A stretch of 13,006 nucleotides of DNA from an uncultured Rhodoferax sp. (lineage in GTDB: Bacteria > Pseudomonadota > Gammaproteobacteria > Burkholderiales > Burkholderiaceae_C), in NCBI GenBank assembly GCA_936943465.1, contig CAKZJN010000263.1, positions 1-13,006 on the forward strand, in the 5' to 3' direction. The notes beneath the pieces were generated by a model. That model ran no database searches and was not told where the DNA came from. It was given only the letters and a program-made list of their open reading frames with translations. Shown here in pieces: positions 1-8,697 of this stretch. The position numbers and the translations under genes were made by a program. Position 1 is the stretch's first letter. Every line of letters starts with the position of its first letter.

Positions 1-3
1 GGC

Positions 4-83
4 GCGCAGCGAGCGCCTAGGGCCGGGGCCTCATGTGCGGGGGTACGCACAAAATCGGCTCCAACCCTAGGCGCTCGCTGCGC
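4..83. repeat. Rod-like inverted repeat (19-bp perfect arms with nested stems)
   Basis: Positions 4-22 are the exact reverse complement of 65-83 (19 bp). Inside, 25-30 can pair with 57-62 if one G-U wobble (27/60) is allowed, and 34-39 pairs perfectly with 46-51 around a 6-nt loop. Together these give about 31 pairs folding the whole 80 nt into one rod. The wobble pair forms only in plus-strand RNA (it is A-C in the other strand), a weak hint of plus-strand transcription. No U-run follows at 84-95, so it is not a standard Rho-independent terminator. It could be a dispersed REP-like palindrome, a 3'-end stabilising hairpin or a small structured RNA. The function is unknown. Confidence 0.75.
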
Positions 84-171
84 ATCGGGGCTTGAGTGCA
101 GAGGGGCTGGAATACGCGGGTCAGAATCAGGGATCCGTGTCTTTTCGCTGAGTGTGCCTGTACACGGCGAA

Positions 172-269
<98 letters not shown>

Positions 270-307
270 CACCAGCCAAGCCGGCACAAGCAGGACTTAA
301 CGGCTGA

Positions 308-1576
308 CTAAAAACAGGTGTGAACAGCGCCACTCACGCGGTAGTCGTCTTCCGCGACCACCATCCAGCGCCATTTATCGAAGGTGGTGCACGGGTGGGA
401 GAGGCCGAGGACGACGCGGTCGCCTACGGCCGGGACTACACCCTGGGGGTCGAACTGGAGATAGGCGTGCTGGTCGTTGAGGGCGGTAATGCGCCAGTCG
501 GCGGGGACGGGCTGCAGGCTGCTCACCTGGCACTCGCCGGCGCGGGCCAGTGCTTGCGGTAGGGGCAGCTCGATGTCATAGGAGATATCGCGGCGGCCGC
601 AGCCCAGGAAGGCCAGGCCCGGTTCAGGGACGGACTGCACTTGCGCCCAGACTTCGAGCGCTGGCAACAGGGAGTCTTGCAGCCCCTCGCGCTGCTCCAC
701 TAACTTCAGGTAGCGCGTGTAGTGGCCGTGATCGTGGGTGATGTAACAACCGGAGCGCAACACGCCCTCCACCGGCTTGCTTAGACCGCCCGTGCTGAGC
801 AACGGCAACACCAGGTCAAACACCGCCGACCCGCCAGCGGTCAGCAAAATGCGCGCGTCTTCAAACAGGCCTTGCGCGTCGCAAGCGCGGGTGACATCCA
901 GGGTGCGCCGCACCAAATCCGACACCGCCCGAACATCGTGGTCGGTATCGCAGATCGCTGCATTGCCTTCGTAGCACTCGATACCGCCCAGGCGCACGGC
1001 AGTCGATGCGGCAAGGGCTTGGGCCAAAGCGAAGGCTTCAGCAACATTGCGGCAACCGGTGCGTTTGCCCGGCACGCCGACTTCCAGCAACACATCAAAA
1101 GGCCGGGCGGGCGGTTGCTGGGCAGCCCATTGTTCGACCTGCCGTAACTGCGCCAGCGAATCCACCAGAAACCAGACCCGCAAGTCGGCATGGGCATCCA
1201 ACAGCGCGCGCAAGCCGGCCAAGTCGGCAGCGCCCAGTACCTGATTGGCTATCAGGGCCCGGCGCACGCCGGCTTCCACACCGGTGCCCAACTGAAAAAT
1301 GGTGGCAAACGTAAGGCCCCAGGCTCCGGCGTCGAGCTGCATCCGAAACAGCTCTGGTGACATGGTGGTTTTGCCGTGCGGGGCCAGGTGTACGCCTTTG
1401 CGGGTGGCAAAGTGCTGCATCCAGCGCAGGTTGTGCTGCAGCGCGGAGCGCTTCAGCACGGCCAGCGGATAGGCCAGGTCATCGGCCAGAACACTCCAGC
1501 CCTGCGCGGCGACTTCGGACGCGCTCAGCGCGCCTGCCGTGAGCGGAAAACTCTTGCAGGACGCGTCAAACGGCAA
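308..1576 (-). CDS. PLP-dependent amino acid deaminase, D-serine dehydratase/D-threonine aldolase-like
   Basis: The product is a 422-aa cytoplasmic fold-type III (alanine-racemase-like barrel) PLP enzyme. Proteins of this family deaminate or dehydrate (D-)hydroxy-amino acids such as D-serine, giving a 2-oxo acid and ammonia; the exact substrate is not readable here. The motif APHGKTTMSP near the N-terminus carries the probable Schiff-base lysine (about K69). A C-terminal SHPCTTFDKWR motif (about H394 and C396) matches the metal-binding His/Cys pair of eukaryotic-type D-serine dehydratases. GCYITHDHGHY is a further conserved-looking segment. I chose the TTG at 1574-1576 because GGAGG lies 6 nt upstream and the protein then begins directly with the family-like segment DASCKSFPL. 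The ATG at 1651 would add 25 residues read in another frame of cheV. The gene starts 1 nt after the cheV stop, which suggests translational coupling. Confidence 0.85.
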   Translation of the reverse strand: MPFDASCKSFPLTAGALSASEVAAQGWSVLADDLAYPLAVLKRSALQHNLRWMQHFATRKGVHLAPHGKTTMSPELFRMQLDAGAWGLTFATIFQLGTGVEAGVRRALIANQVLGAADLAGLRALLDAHADLRVWFLVDSLAQLRQVEQWAAQQPPARPFDVLLEVGVPGKRTGCRNVAEAFALAQALAASTAVRLGGIECYEGNAAICDTDHDVRAVSDLVRRTLDVTRACDAQGLFEDARILLTAGGSAVFDLVLPLLSTGGLSKPVEGVLRSGCYITHDHGHYTRYLKLVEQREGLQDSLLPALEVWAQVQSVPEPGLAFLGCGRRDISYDIELPLPQALARAGECQVSSLQPVPADWRITALNDQHAYLQFDPQGVVPAVGDRVVLGLSHPCTTFDKWRWMVVAEDDYRVSGAVHTCF

Positions 1577-1577
1577 A

Positions 1578-2537
1578 TCAGCCCTCCAACACCCTGCGGA
1601 TGGTGGCACCGAGTTCTTCGGCCACAAACTTGGCGACGTAGGCATCGGCACCCACGCTCTTCACATGGCTTTCGTTGGTGCTGCCGGTCAGCGACGAGTG
1701 GATCACCACCGGGATGCCGCCAAAACGCGAGTCCTGCTTGATGTTGCGGCACAGCGTGAAGCCGTCCATCTCAGGCATTTCCAGATCGGTGAGCACCAGC
1801 GACACCTTGTCGCGGGCTTTTTTGCCTTGGAGCGCCGCTTCGGCCTGCATGGCGTTCAGTTTGTCCCAGGCTTCCTTGCCGCTCTTGGTCATGATGTACG
1901 GGATACCCATGGCCTTGAGGCCCTGTTCGATCATCATGCGGGCCACGGCGGAGTCGTCGGCTGCCAGCACCACGGAGCCGGCCGGAATGGCGGTGACCGG
2001 CATGGCATCACTCTCGGCCACATCCTTGTGCTGTTCGGGGAACACGTCGCGCAGGATTTGCTCTACATCGAGCACCTGCGCCAAGCGCGTGTTTTCGGAG
2101 TTGCCATCCAGCCGCGCAATGCTGGTGACCAAGCCACCACCGGTGCCTTCGGCCGACAACACCTGCTTCCATTCGAGGCGCACGATTTCGTTCACCTCTT
2201 CCACCGCAAACGCTTGTGTGGTGCGGGCGAATTCGGTGACCAGCAAAATGCCAAGTCCCTTGGTCGGGTTGCAGCCGGTGATTTTGGGCAGGTTGATGAC
2301 GGGAATCATCTGGCCACGAATATTGGCCACGCCCATGACGGTGTCGGGCGCATTCACCATGGCGGTGATTTCGGGCATCACCATAATCTCGCGCACCTTG
2401 AACACGTTGATGCCAAACAGTTCCCGCTTCTGCGTGCCGTTGGCCTCTCCCAGACGGAACAACAGCAATTCGAACATGCTGTTGCCGGTCAAGTTGGTGC
2501 GCTCGTCAATTTCGCGCATGGCCGAATGGGTGCTCAT
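1578..2537 (-). CDS. cheV: Chemotaxis coupling protein CheV (CheW domain plus receiver)
   Basis: The product is 319 aa. An N-terminal CheW-like domain (about residues 20-165, with the GVANIRGQMIPVINLP segment typical of CheW folds) should couple chemoreceptors to the kinase CheA. A C-terminal response-regulator receiver domain (about 185-319) follows. All receiver landmarks are present: acidic pair D194/D195, phospho-acceptor D251 in LTDLEMPEMDGF, S281 and K303. It should therefore be phosphorylatable by CheA and tune adaptation. The start at 2537 was chosen because GGAG lies about 6 nt upstream; an in-frame ATG at 2594 would add 19 poorly conserved-looking residues. No other chemotaxis gene is visible, so this is an isolated cheV. 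It is followed by the deaminase after 1 nt and preceded by mltA 73 nt upstream. I found no convincing sigma28 promoter in that gap. Confidence 0.95.
   Translation of the reverse strand: MSTHSAMREIDERTNLTGNSMFELLLFRLGEANGTQKRELFGINVFKVREIMVMPEITAMVNAPDTVMGVANIRGQMIPVINLPKITGCNPTKGLGILLVTEFARTTQAFAVEEVNEIVRLEWKQVLSAEGTGGGLVTSIARLDGNSENTRLAQVLDVEQILRDVFPEQHKDVAESDAMPVTAIPAGSVVLAADDSAVARMMIEQGLKAMGIPYIMTKSGKEAWDKLNAMQAEAALQGKKARDKVSLVLTDLEMPEMDGFTLCRNIKQDSRFGGIPVVIHSSLTGSTNESHVKSVGADAYVAKFVAEELGATIRRVLEG
1583..1587 (-). promoter_or_regulatory. Ribosome binding site that fixes the TTG start of the deaminase
   Basis: GGAGG on the minus strand sits 6 nt before the TTG codon at 1576 and inside the last codons of cheV. 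It is the only good Shine-Dalgarno sequence near any possible start of the deaminase, and it argues against the longer ATG-initiated form. Confidence 0.65.
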
Positions 2538-2610
2538 GGTCCGCTCCAATATGTATTTTGGTGAATGGTTGCTGCTTGCGATCGTACCGCCCATGGTACC
2601 GTGAACCGAT

Positions 2611-3819
2611 CTATTTGGGCCAAATTACCCACATCTGCAGTGGCTGACGCAAGCGCCCCGCCAGTTCCTGTGCCTCAGGCCCCCAGCCGGCAAAGTAATC
2701 GGCGCGCACAGCGCCGGTAATGGCGCTGCCGGTGTCCTGCGCAAACACCAGGCGCTGCAGCCGCGTCTGCGGCCCCGGCGACACCAGCCAGACCGGCGTG
2801 CCGTAGGGAATGCTTTCCGGATCCACCGCAATCGAGCGCCCCGGCGTCAGGGGCACGCCCTGGGCACCCTTGGGGCCAAAGGCGGTGTCCAGTTCGCTCA
2901 GCGGCTCTTCCTTGAAAAACACGTAACGCGGGTTGGTCCACAAGAGTTCTTGCTGACGTTGCGGGTTCTGCGCCAGCCAGGCCTTGATGCCCGGCCAGGA
3001 AGCGTCCTTGACCAGCCCCTGATCCAGCAACCAGCGGCCCACGCTGCGGTAAGGCTGGTCATTGGTGCCCGCATAGGCCACACGGATCTGGCGGAATGTG
3101 CCATCCGGCTGGGGCAGCCGCAGGCGGCCGGAACCCTGAATTTGCAGCACCAGCGCATCCACCGGGTCGGCCACATAGGCAATCACCCGGTCGCGCAGAG
3201 CGGCCTGTGCTTCGGGCAGGGTGTCGATGTCGCGGCGGTTGAACCAGGGCTTGCGCTGCGCCAGGTTGCGCGGCGGCTGGTAAATCGGCACGCTGAATTG
3301 GGCGGTGGCGGTACGGCTGGCCTCCAGTTGCGGCTCAAAGTAGCCGGTTAACAGGCCCTGCGCGTCACCTTGCAAACTTTCGACGCGTTGTGGCTGAAAG
3401 CGCGTGCGCATCCAGTCGCGCTGCTCGGCCGGGCTGGCAATGCTCAGGCGGCGCACATCGCCGCACAGGCTGGCCAAGGCCGGGTTGGGTCGCTCACAGC
3501 TCTTGATCCAGGCGTTCCAGGCTTCGTACAGCGTGTCTTCTTCCAGGCCCGGTAGTTCGCTCCACGCCACCGGTGTCCAGCGGCTTTTGCTGCGCAGGGT
3601 GACTCCGGCGCCCGCCGGTGGCGCTGCAGCGCCGGGCAAGGGCTCCGGCGGGCGCACCGGGCTGGCGGTTGGCGGCACCGCAGGGGCCGCAGGCGGATAG
3701 ACCAGGGGTGCGCTGCCGCAGGCGGCGAGCACCAGCGCCAATAGCAGGACACCGGTCCAGGCCAACACGCGGTGTGCCGTGGCCGGGGTTGCGCGCAAGT
3801 TCACTAGAAAGCGGCTCAT
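2611..3819 (-). CDS. mltA: Membrane-bound lytic murein transglycosylase A, lipoprotein
   Basis: The product is 402 aa. It should cleave the MurNAc-GlcNAc bond of peptidoglycan non-hydrolytically, leaving 1,6-anhydro-muropeptides, from the inner face of the outer membrane. The N-terminus has a hydrophobic segment ending in the lipobox LAAC, with C34 as the lipidated cysteine, followed by a Pro/Ala-rich linker of about 35 residues. Family motifs are GYFEP, LQIQGSGRL and, near the C-terminus, FAQDTGSAITG followed by RADYF. The Asp of QDTG (about D362) matches the catalytic Asp of E. coli MltA, and the 3D domain forms the C-terminus. The start ATG overlaps the stop of the upstream amidohydrolase gene (ATGA, 3816-3819). 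A longer in-frame start at 4056 would put 79 residues inside that gene and mask the signal peptide, so it is rejected. The length is slightly above E. coli MltA because of the linker. Confidence 0.94.
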   Translation of the reverse strand: MSRFLVNLRATPATAHRVLAWTGVLLLALVLAACGSAPLVYPPAAPAVPPTASPVRPPEPLPGAAAPPAGAGVTLRSKSRWTPVAWSELPGLEEDTLYEAWNAWIKSCERPNPALASLCGDVRRLSIASPAEQRDWMRTRFQPQRVESLQGDAQGLLTGYFEPQLEASRTATAQFSVPIYQPPRNLAQRKPWFNRRDIDTLPEAQAALRDRVIAYVADPVDALVLQIQGSGRLRLPQPDGTFRQIRVAYAGTNDQPYRSVGRWLLDQGLVKDASWPGIKAWLAQNPQRQQELLWTNPRYVFFKEEPLSELDTAFGPKGAQGVPLTPGRSIAVDPESIPYGTPVWLVSPGPQTRLQRLVFAQDTGSAITGAVRADYFAGWGPEAQELAGRLRQPLQMWVIWPK

Positions 3820-4631
3820 AGCACGCGGTGCTGCAGGGCCGGCAACTGCGTGCGCCAATGCTGCATGGCGGTCCAGTCCAACTCGTCCAGCACCACGCCC
3901 TCGCCCTGCGCCTGCTGGGCCAGCACCTGGCCCCAAGGGTTGATAAGAATGGACTGGCCCCAGGTCTGGCGGCCGTTGGGGTGTACTCCACCCTGCGCCG
4001 ATGCGGCCACGTAGGCCAGGTTTTCGATGGCGCGGGCGCGCAGCAGCACTTCCCAATGCGCCTGTCCGGTGGTGTGGGTAAAGGCGGCCGGCACCACCAG
4101 CAAATCGACCCCGGCACGGGCATAGCCCCGGTACAACTCGGCAAAACGCAGGTCGTAGCAGACGCTCAGGCCCACCTGCCAGGTGTGGCCGTCGCGCGAA
4201 GGAAGCTCAAAGCGGGTCGGCGTATTGCCCCGGTCGAGCACGCGCGACTCGTCGTAGCGCTCGGTGCCGTTGTCAAAGCGAAACAGGTGAATCTTGTCGT
4301 AGCGCGCCACGCAGTCGCCCTGGGGGTTGAACGCCAGTGAACTGTTGAACACCTTGTCGGCCGCATCGCCCGCCAGCGGCAGGGTGCCGGCAATGATCCA
4401 CAGCTTCAGGCGGCGCGCGGTATCGGCCAGCGTCTGCTGGATCGGCCCGCTGCCAAAGGGTTCACGGATCGCCAGTTTGTCGGCATCGTTCTGCCCGATC
4501 AGGCAGAAGTATTCGGGCAGCACTGCCAGCTCGGCGCCTGCTGCTGCGGCCTGCTCCAGCAAGGCCACGGCGTGGTCCAGGTTGTCCTGCACCACGCCGG
4601 TGGACACCATTTGAATGGCTGCGACTTTCAT
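3816..4631 (-). CDS. Carbon-nitrogen hydrolase, Nit1/deaminated-glutathione amidase-like
   Basis: The product is a 271-aa cytosolic nitrilase-superfamily amidase. The Glu-Lys-Cys catalytic triad is fully visible: E40 in VLPEYF, K113 in RYDKIHLF and C158 in GLSVCYDLRF. The segment YDKIHLFRFDNG and the overall length fit the Nit1/YbeM branch, whose members hydrolyse deaminated glutathione, a transamination side product, to 2-oxoglutarate and cysteinylglycine. The assignment within the superfamily is inferred from motif style, and omega-amidase activity is an alternative. The start is supported by GAGAGGA 8-9 nt upstream. That Shine-Dalgarno covers the yhdP stop codon, and the intergenic gap to yhdP is 13 nt. 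The stop codon overlaps the mltA start by 4 nt (ATGA), so yhdP, this gene and mltA appear translationally linked. Confidence 0.92.
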   Translation of the reverse strand: MKVAAIQMVSTGVVQDNLDHAVALLEQAAAAGAELAVLPEYFCLIGQNDADKLAIREPFGSGPIQQTLADTARRLKLWIIAGTLPLAGDAADKVFNSSLAFNPQGDCVARYDKIHLFRFDNGTERYDESRVLDRGNTPTRFELPSRDGHTWQVGLSVCYDLRFAELYRGYARAGVDLLVVPAAFTHTTGQAHWEVLLRARAIENLAYVAASAQGGVHPNGRQTWGQSILINPWGQVLAQQAQGEGVVLDELDWTAMQHWRTQLPALQHRVL

Positions 4632-4644
4632 GCGGATATTCCTC

Positions 4645-7600
4645 TCATGGTTTGCGTTCTACCTTGGTGACACGCGGATCGATCCAGGTGCCGTCAATCA
4701 AAAATTCCTGGGTGTTGGCATTCACCAGCGGCCCGCGCAACAACAGGTTGGCCAGAAAGGTGGTGAGCCCCACCACCGGGTTGATAGCCGAGTAAAGCAC
4801 CGAGGCGCTGGCCACGTTGATTTCAGGCACCACCACCACCTTGAGCAACTGGGTTTCTTTGGCAATATCGGCCTGCCCCTCCATCAGCACCGCCGCGTTC
4901 ACCCCTTTCATCTGCAGGTTGTTGGTGCGCGCCACGCCCTGCTCGATGGTGGCGTCGCCGCGCAAAAAGTCAAAGGCAAACCCGTCACTGAACACATCGC
5001 GAAAATCCAGGGTCAGACGCCGGGGCAGCGATTGCAGGCTGAGCACGCCGAGCAACTTGGCAATGCCGGGGTCGGCCTTCAGGAACTGTCCCGTTTCGAT
5101 GTCAATGCGAAAGCCGCCGCCCATGCTCGGGTAGTCGGGTGTCAGCGGTGAGCCCAGCCACGACACTTGGCCCTCCACCTTGCCTTGCCCTTTCGCCACT
5201 AAACCGGGCATGCCCAGGCGCTTAAGCAACTCACCCGAGTCGGAAATTTCGAGCTTGAAGTCCAGCACGGTGCGGCGGCGCTCGCGCAAGGAACGCGCAA
5301 CCGAAGCAGGCGCCTGCGCATTCAAATTGACCCAGTTGCCATTGGCCGTGAACCTTGCCTCCGGTGTGGCGATGTTGAAGCGGTTCAGGCGCCACTCGCG
5401 CACCGCATCCCGGCCACCCGAAGCACCCAGGTTGGTAGCTTGAATGTCGACCCGCCCCAGGTTCTTGCCACGCAGCTCAAACGAATCCACCACGATGTCG
5501 AGTGCCGGAATGCTGGCCGGCTGCCGGTCCAGCAGGTTCTCCACGTCCTGCTGCGCCGACGGGCCGATCACCAGATGCGCCAGCCGTGCGTACACGCGTC
5601 CCGGCGTGGTGCCGCTGCTCTGGCGGTATTCCACATAGCCATTGAATTCATCGGCTTGCACATTGCCGCGCCAGACCGCGCCCTCGCGCACACCGCCCAA
5701 CAGCACCTGGTTGAATTTGCGTCCATCCGCAACCAACTCGTTGGCGCGCAGGGCCAGGCTGGTCGGCAAATAGCCAGCGTCCGAACCCGTCAGATTCAAC
5801 GCTCCACCACTGGCGTTGCCCGCCACCCGGTTGGCCACGGCGGTCCAGGCTTCCACATCCACTTGTGGCAGGTGCAGATTGGCCACCACGCCGTCCGGCG
5901 GCATGGGCGCCGACTCATCCGCTGCCAGCCCGACCGCAATCGCCCCTCGCAACACCCGCGGCTCGGTGCCCGCCACGTCACGCACATAGGTGACGCTGGC
6001 CAGCTTGCCCAGGTCGACTTGCCATTGGTCCTGCAAGCGGGCACTGGCCTGCAGCGAACTGCGCACCACGCTCGATTCAATGCGCAGCGGCAGCACCACC
6101 TCGGTCGCCTTGCTAAAGGGTTGCGGCAGATTGACGGCCATGCCGGACAGGTTGCTGGTGACCAGAATTTCGGGCACGCCCGCGCGCAACGCCAACGTGG
6201 CGTTGTAGCCCGCGCTGCCGCTGGCAAACTGCGCCAGCCGAGCGGCCAGCCCCAACTCGGACGCCTGGCGCAATCCCTCGGAAGTTGCCACGCCCTGCAT
6301 GCGCAGGCTGCCCGGTGCGTTGCGCGCCGCCACCGAGTTGCCAAACTGCAGACCGCCGTCCAGCCGCACGTCACCGCCCAACGCACGTGCCTGTACCCCG
6401 TTCAGCGAAAACCCGATATCGTTAAACGCCAGTTGCCCCTTGATGCGGCTCAGGCGCGGCACCCCCGGCGCAAACAGAAACTCGCTGTTGTTAAACAGCA
6501 CGCTGCCCTGGACCGCGGTCTTCTCTACATGGTCCACCGGAATGCTGAGCCGGACCTTGTAGTCGGCATTGCCGGCCACCGTGGTTTTGGCCAGCGCGTT
6601 GCCCAACCAGCCCCCGATAGGCGATGCGTTGACAAAGGCCAGGGCCTCGGTCATCGGCCCCCGGGCTTCCGCGTTAACCGACACCACCGGCGCGTCATAC
6701 AGCCGGCTGATGCCAACCTCCGTTTTACTGAACTGCAGTCCGGTGCCGCTGGACAGCAGGCCCTTGCCCGCCTTGATCTGTAAAGTGTCATGGTTGATCA
6801 GCAGCTCACCGGCGACCTGCGTCAGCAAGGGCCAGGGCGCGCTGTCGCGCGGCATGACCAGGGCCGGCGCATAGGCGTAACTGGCGTTCTTGATGTCGCC
6901 GGAAATGCGGAACTCGCCCTGCTTGGCGGTCTCAAACGGGAACTTCGCCAAATCGCCCTTGACCTTGAACTGCGCCTTGCTGGCCTCGCCCGCCACCAGC
7001 GCCTGCGCCAGGTAGTCGCGTGCATCCTTGCTCATGGCGCGCGGCAGGTAGCGGGGCACGGCCGCCACGTTGGCACGGCTCAGGCTGCCCTGCAAATCCA
7101 GCACTCCGGGAAAGCGCAGATCCGCCGACCCGCCGCGTGGCACTGCGGCGGTCTGCCATTTGATTTGTGCCTCGCCCTGCGCATCGACATTGGAAAAATG
7201 CAAGCGACTGGTTTCCACCGTAATGCGCTGCCCGTCGCGCTTCCATTGCACGTCGCCACTCAAGGAGTCAAACGCCACCAGCGGGTTTTCAAAGACGCCG
7301 GGGAAATCCATGGCGCCGTCTTTCAGCGCCAGCGTGGCGCGGCCACCGCTTTGGGTCAGGTCGAAGTCCACGTTGGCGCCGCGCAGCCCCGGCACCCCCA
7401 GTGGCTCTTGTGGCTGCGAAGCCAGCGCGAGTTGCGTCACATGCCCCTTGGCACTGAAGCTGCTGGGGTTGGCGCTGTCCCCCTGCCAGGTCAACTGCAG
7501 GGTGTCCACCAAGCCCTGCGGGTTCAGGCGCGCCAAACCCGCGCGCAAGCCCTCGTCCAGCGGCAAGCGACTGGCAATTTCGCTCAATGCCGCCAAATCC

Positions 7601-8697
7601 AGACGGTCAGCCTGCAGCGTGCCATGGGGCGCCTCTTTGCCCTTGGCGTCCCACACACTGAGTTGCAGGTTGCCACCGGGCCACAGCAAGCCGTCACGGG
7701 TCTCGAACGCCAGCGCCTGCGTGCTCACCTCCAAACCACCGGCCAAACGCCGCCCGCCCAGACGACCCGATAGGCGGACCAGATCCAGCGGCTCCAACCC
7801 CGCAGCCACCCCCACCGTGACTGCCTGCAAGTCCAAATCGGCGGTGGCGCCCGTCAGCGCGCCACGCTCCACATCAACCCAGGCGCGCAGCGTGCCCGCG
7901 CCCGCGCTCAGATCCACGCCCAGATCCACATAGTTGCGCAACAACGCCAGATCGACCCGGGTTGCCTGGGCAAAAAGCTGCCCGACCCAGTTGCGCCAGT
8001 CACCGGAGCGGCGAGAAAACAGCGGCTCCGTGAATTGGCCCATGACCGACAGGCGCGAGCCCCAACCGGCAGGCGGGTCGGCATCCACGCGCAGATCGTG
8101 CTCCAGCAGGCGGTTGCGAATCACCACGTCTACATCGCGCAGTTGCAGGGTGGGCTGGTTGCGCTGCTCGTCGGTCCAGCGCACCGCACCGTGGCGCACC
8201 ACCAGCTCAGTCTGCGAAAAAATCCAGTCGCTGGCGGCACTGTCGTCGCTGCTGGTTTGCGGCAGCGCAAAACCCGCGATCCAGATGCGCCCGTCCGCCG
8301 TTCTGCGCACCTCCAGCTCGGGGCCTTCTATATAGAGCTGCTCAAAACCCAGACCGATGGCCGAACGCGGCGACAAGGCGGCCAGCACCGAGGGCAGACG
8401 CAGGGCCTCGCGCCCGCTGGCATCAAAAAACTGAACATCCCGGAGTTCGACGGAGGGAATCAAACCATTGGAGCGGGCCACGATATCGCCCAGGCGCACC
8501 ATCACCCCCAATCGCTGGCTGGCTTGCTGCTCCAGCCACGGGCGGAATTCGCCGATTCGCGGCACAATCAAAAAATGCAAAGCACACCAAGCCAGGCCTA
8601 GCGTGACCCAGCCCGCCAGCAAAATTCTCAAGGCCCAGCGCGCAAACGCTGAAAAGCTTCTCAACCACAGTGAGGGGTTTGCATGCACTAGCGCCAT
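4645..8697 (-). CDS. yhdP: YhdP family AsmA-like envelope lipid-transport protein
   Basis: The product is 1350 aa, somewhat longer than E. coli YhdP (about 1266 aa). A single N-terminal transmembrane segment (about residues 22-45, rich in Leu, Ala and Trp) anchors it in the inner membrane. The rest is a long, mostly beta-strand periplasmic body with repeated amphipathic strands, as in the AsmA/TamB/YdbH/YhdP group that bridges the envelope and carries phospholipid to the outer membrane. The C-terminal third resembles the AsmA-like C-terminal domain, with a segment ending GLTTFLANLLLRGPL before the polar tail. The ATG at 8697 directly precedes the membrane anchor; its Shine-Dalgarno is weak (GGTGAAG about 11 nt upstream). 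A CATAAT hexamer on the minus strand at 8725-8730 is a possible -10 box but lacks a good -35. It is the probable first gene of the nit-mltA operon and is divergent from glnE. Confidence 0.92.
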   Translation of the reverse strand: MALVHANPSLWLRSFSAFARWALRILLAGWVTLGLAWCALHFLIVPRIGEFRPWLEQQASQRLGVMVRLGDIVARSNGLIPSVELRDVQFFDASGREALRLPSVLAALSPRSAIGLGFEQLYIEGPELEVRRTADGRIWIAGFALPQTSSDDSAASDWIFSQTELVVRHGAVRWTDEQRNQPTLQLRDVDVVIRNRLLEHDLRVDADPPAGWGSRLSVMGQFTEPLFSRRSGDWRNWVGQLFAQATRVDLALLRNYVDLGVDLSAGAGTLRAWVDVERGALTGATADLDLQAVTVGVAAGLEPLDLVRLSGRLGGRRLAGGLEVSTQALAFETRDGLLWPGGNLQLSVWDAKGKEAPHGTLQADRLDLAALSEIASRLPLDEGLRAGLARLNPQGLVDTLQLTWQGDSANPSSFSAKGHVTQLALASQPQEPLGVPGLRGANVDFDLTQSGGRATLALKDGAMDFPGVFENPLVAFDSLSGDVQWKRDGQRITVETSRLHFSNVDAQGEAQIKWQTAAVPRGGSADLRFPGVLDLQGSLSRANVAAVPRYLPRAMSKDARDYLAQALVAGEASKAQFKVKGDLAKFPFETAKQGEFRISGDIKNASYAYAPALVMPRDSAPWPLLTQVAGELLINHDTLQIKAGKGLLSSGTGLQFSKTEVGISRLYDAPVVSVNAEARGPMTEALAFVNASPIGGWLGNALAKTTVAGNADYKVRLSIPVDHVEKTAVQGSVLFNNSEFLFAPGVPRLSRIKGQLAFNDIGFSLNGVQARALGGDVRLDGGLQFGNSVAARNAPGSLRMQGVATSEGLRQASELGLAARLAQFASGSAGYNATLALRAGVPEILVTSNLSGMAVNLPQPFSKATEVVLPLRIESSVVRSSLQASARLQDQWQVDLGKLASVTYVRDVAGTEPRVLRGAIAVGLAADESAPMPPDGVVANLHLPQVDVEAWTAVANRVAGNASGGALNLTGSDAGYLPTSLALRANELVADGRKFNQVLLGGVREGAVWRGNVQADEFNGYVEYRQSSGTTPGRVYARLAHLVIGPSAQQDVENLLDRQPASIPALDIVVDSFELRGKNLGRVDIQATNLGASGGRDAVREWRLNRFNIATPEARFTANGNWVNLNAQAPASVARSLRERRRTVLDFKLEISDSGELLKRLGMPGLVAKGQGKVEGQVSWLGSPLTPDYPSMGGGFRIDIETGQFLKADPGIAKLLGVLSLQSLPRRLTLDFRDVFSDGFAFDFLRGDATIEQGVARTNNLQMKGVNAAVLMEGQADIAKETQLLKVVVVPEINVASASVLYSAINPVVGLTTFLANLLLRGPLVNANTQEFLIDGTWIDPRVTKVERKP

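Noticed and set aside
1539..2564. 341-codon open frame antisense to cheV
   Set aside because: Its His/Gly/Val-rich composition mirrors cheV codons, and cheV has all expected CheW and receiver residues.
2538..2610. Flagellar sigma28 promoter for cheV
   Set aside because: No TAAA plus GCCGATAA-like pair at suitable spacing is present. Only short palindromes (GTACC/GGTAC around 2584-2599) are seen.
3820..4056. N-terminal extension of mltA by 79 codons
   Set aside because: It would place residues upstream of an evident lipoprotein signal peptide and overlap the amidohydrolase gene. The ATGA overlap start is far more natural.
5440..6783. 447-codon open frame antisense to yhdP
   Set aside because: It has the same shadow-frame composition (Arg/His/Gln-rich), shows no family motifs and is covered by the better supported yhdP.
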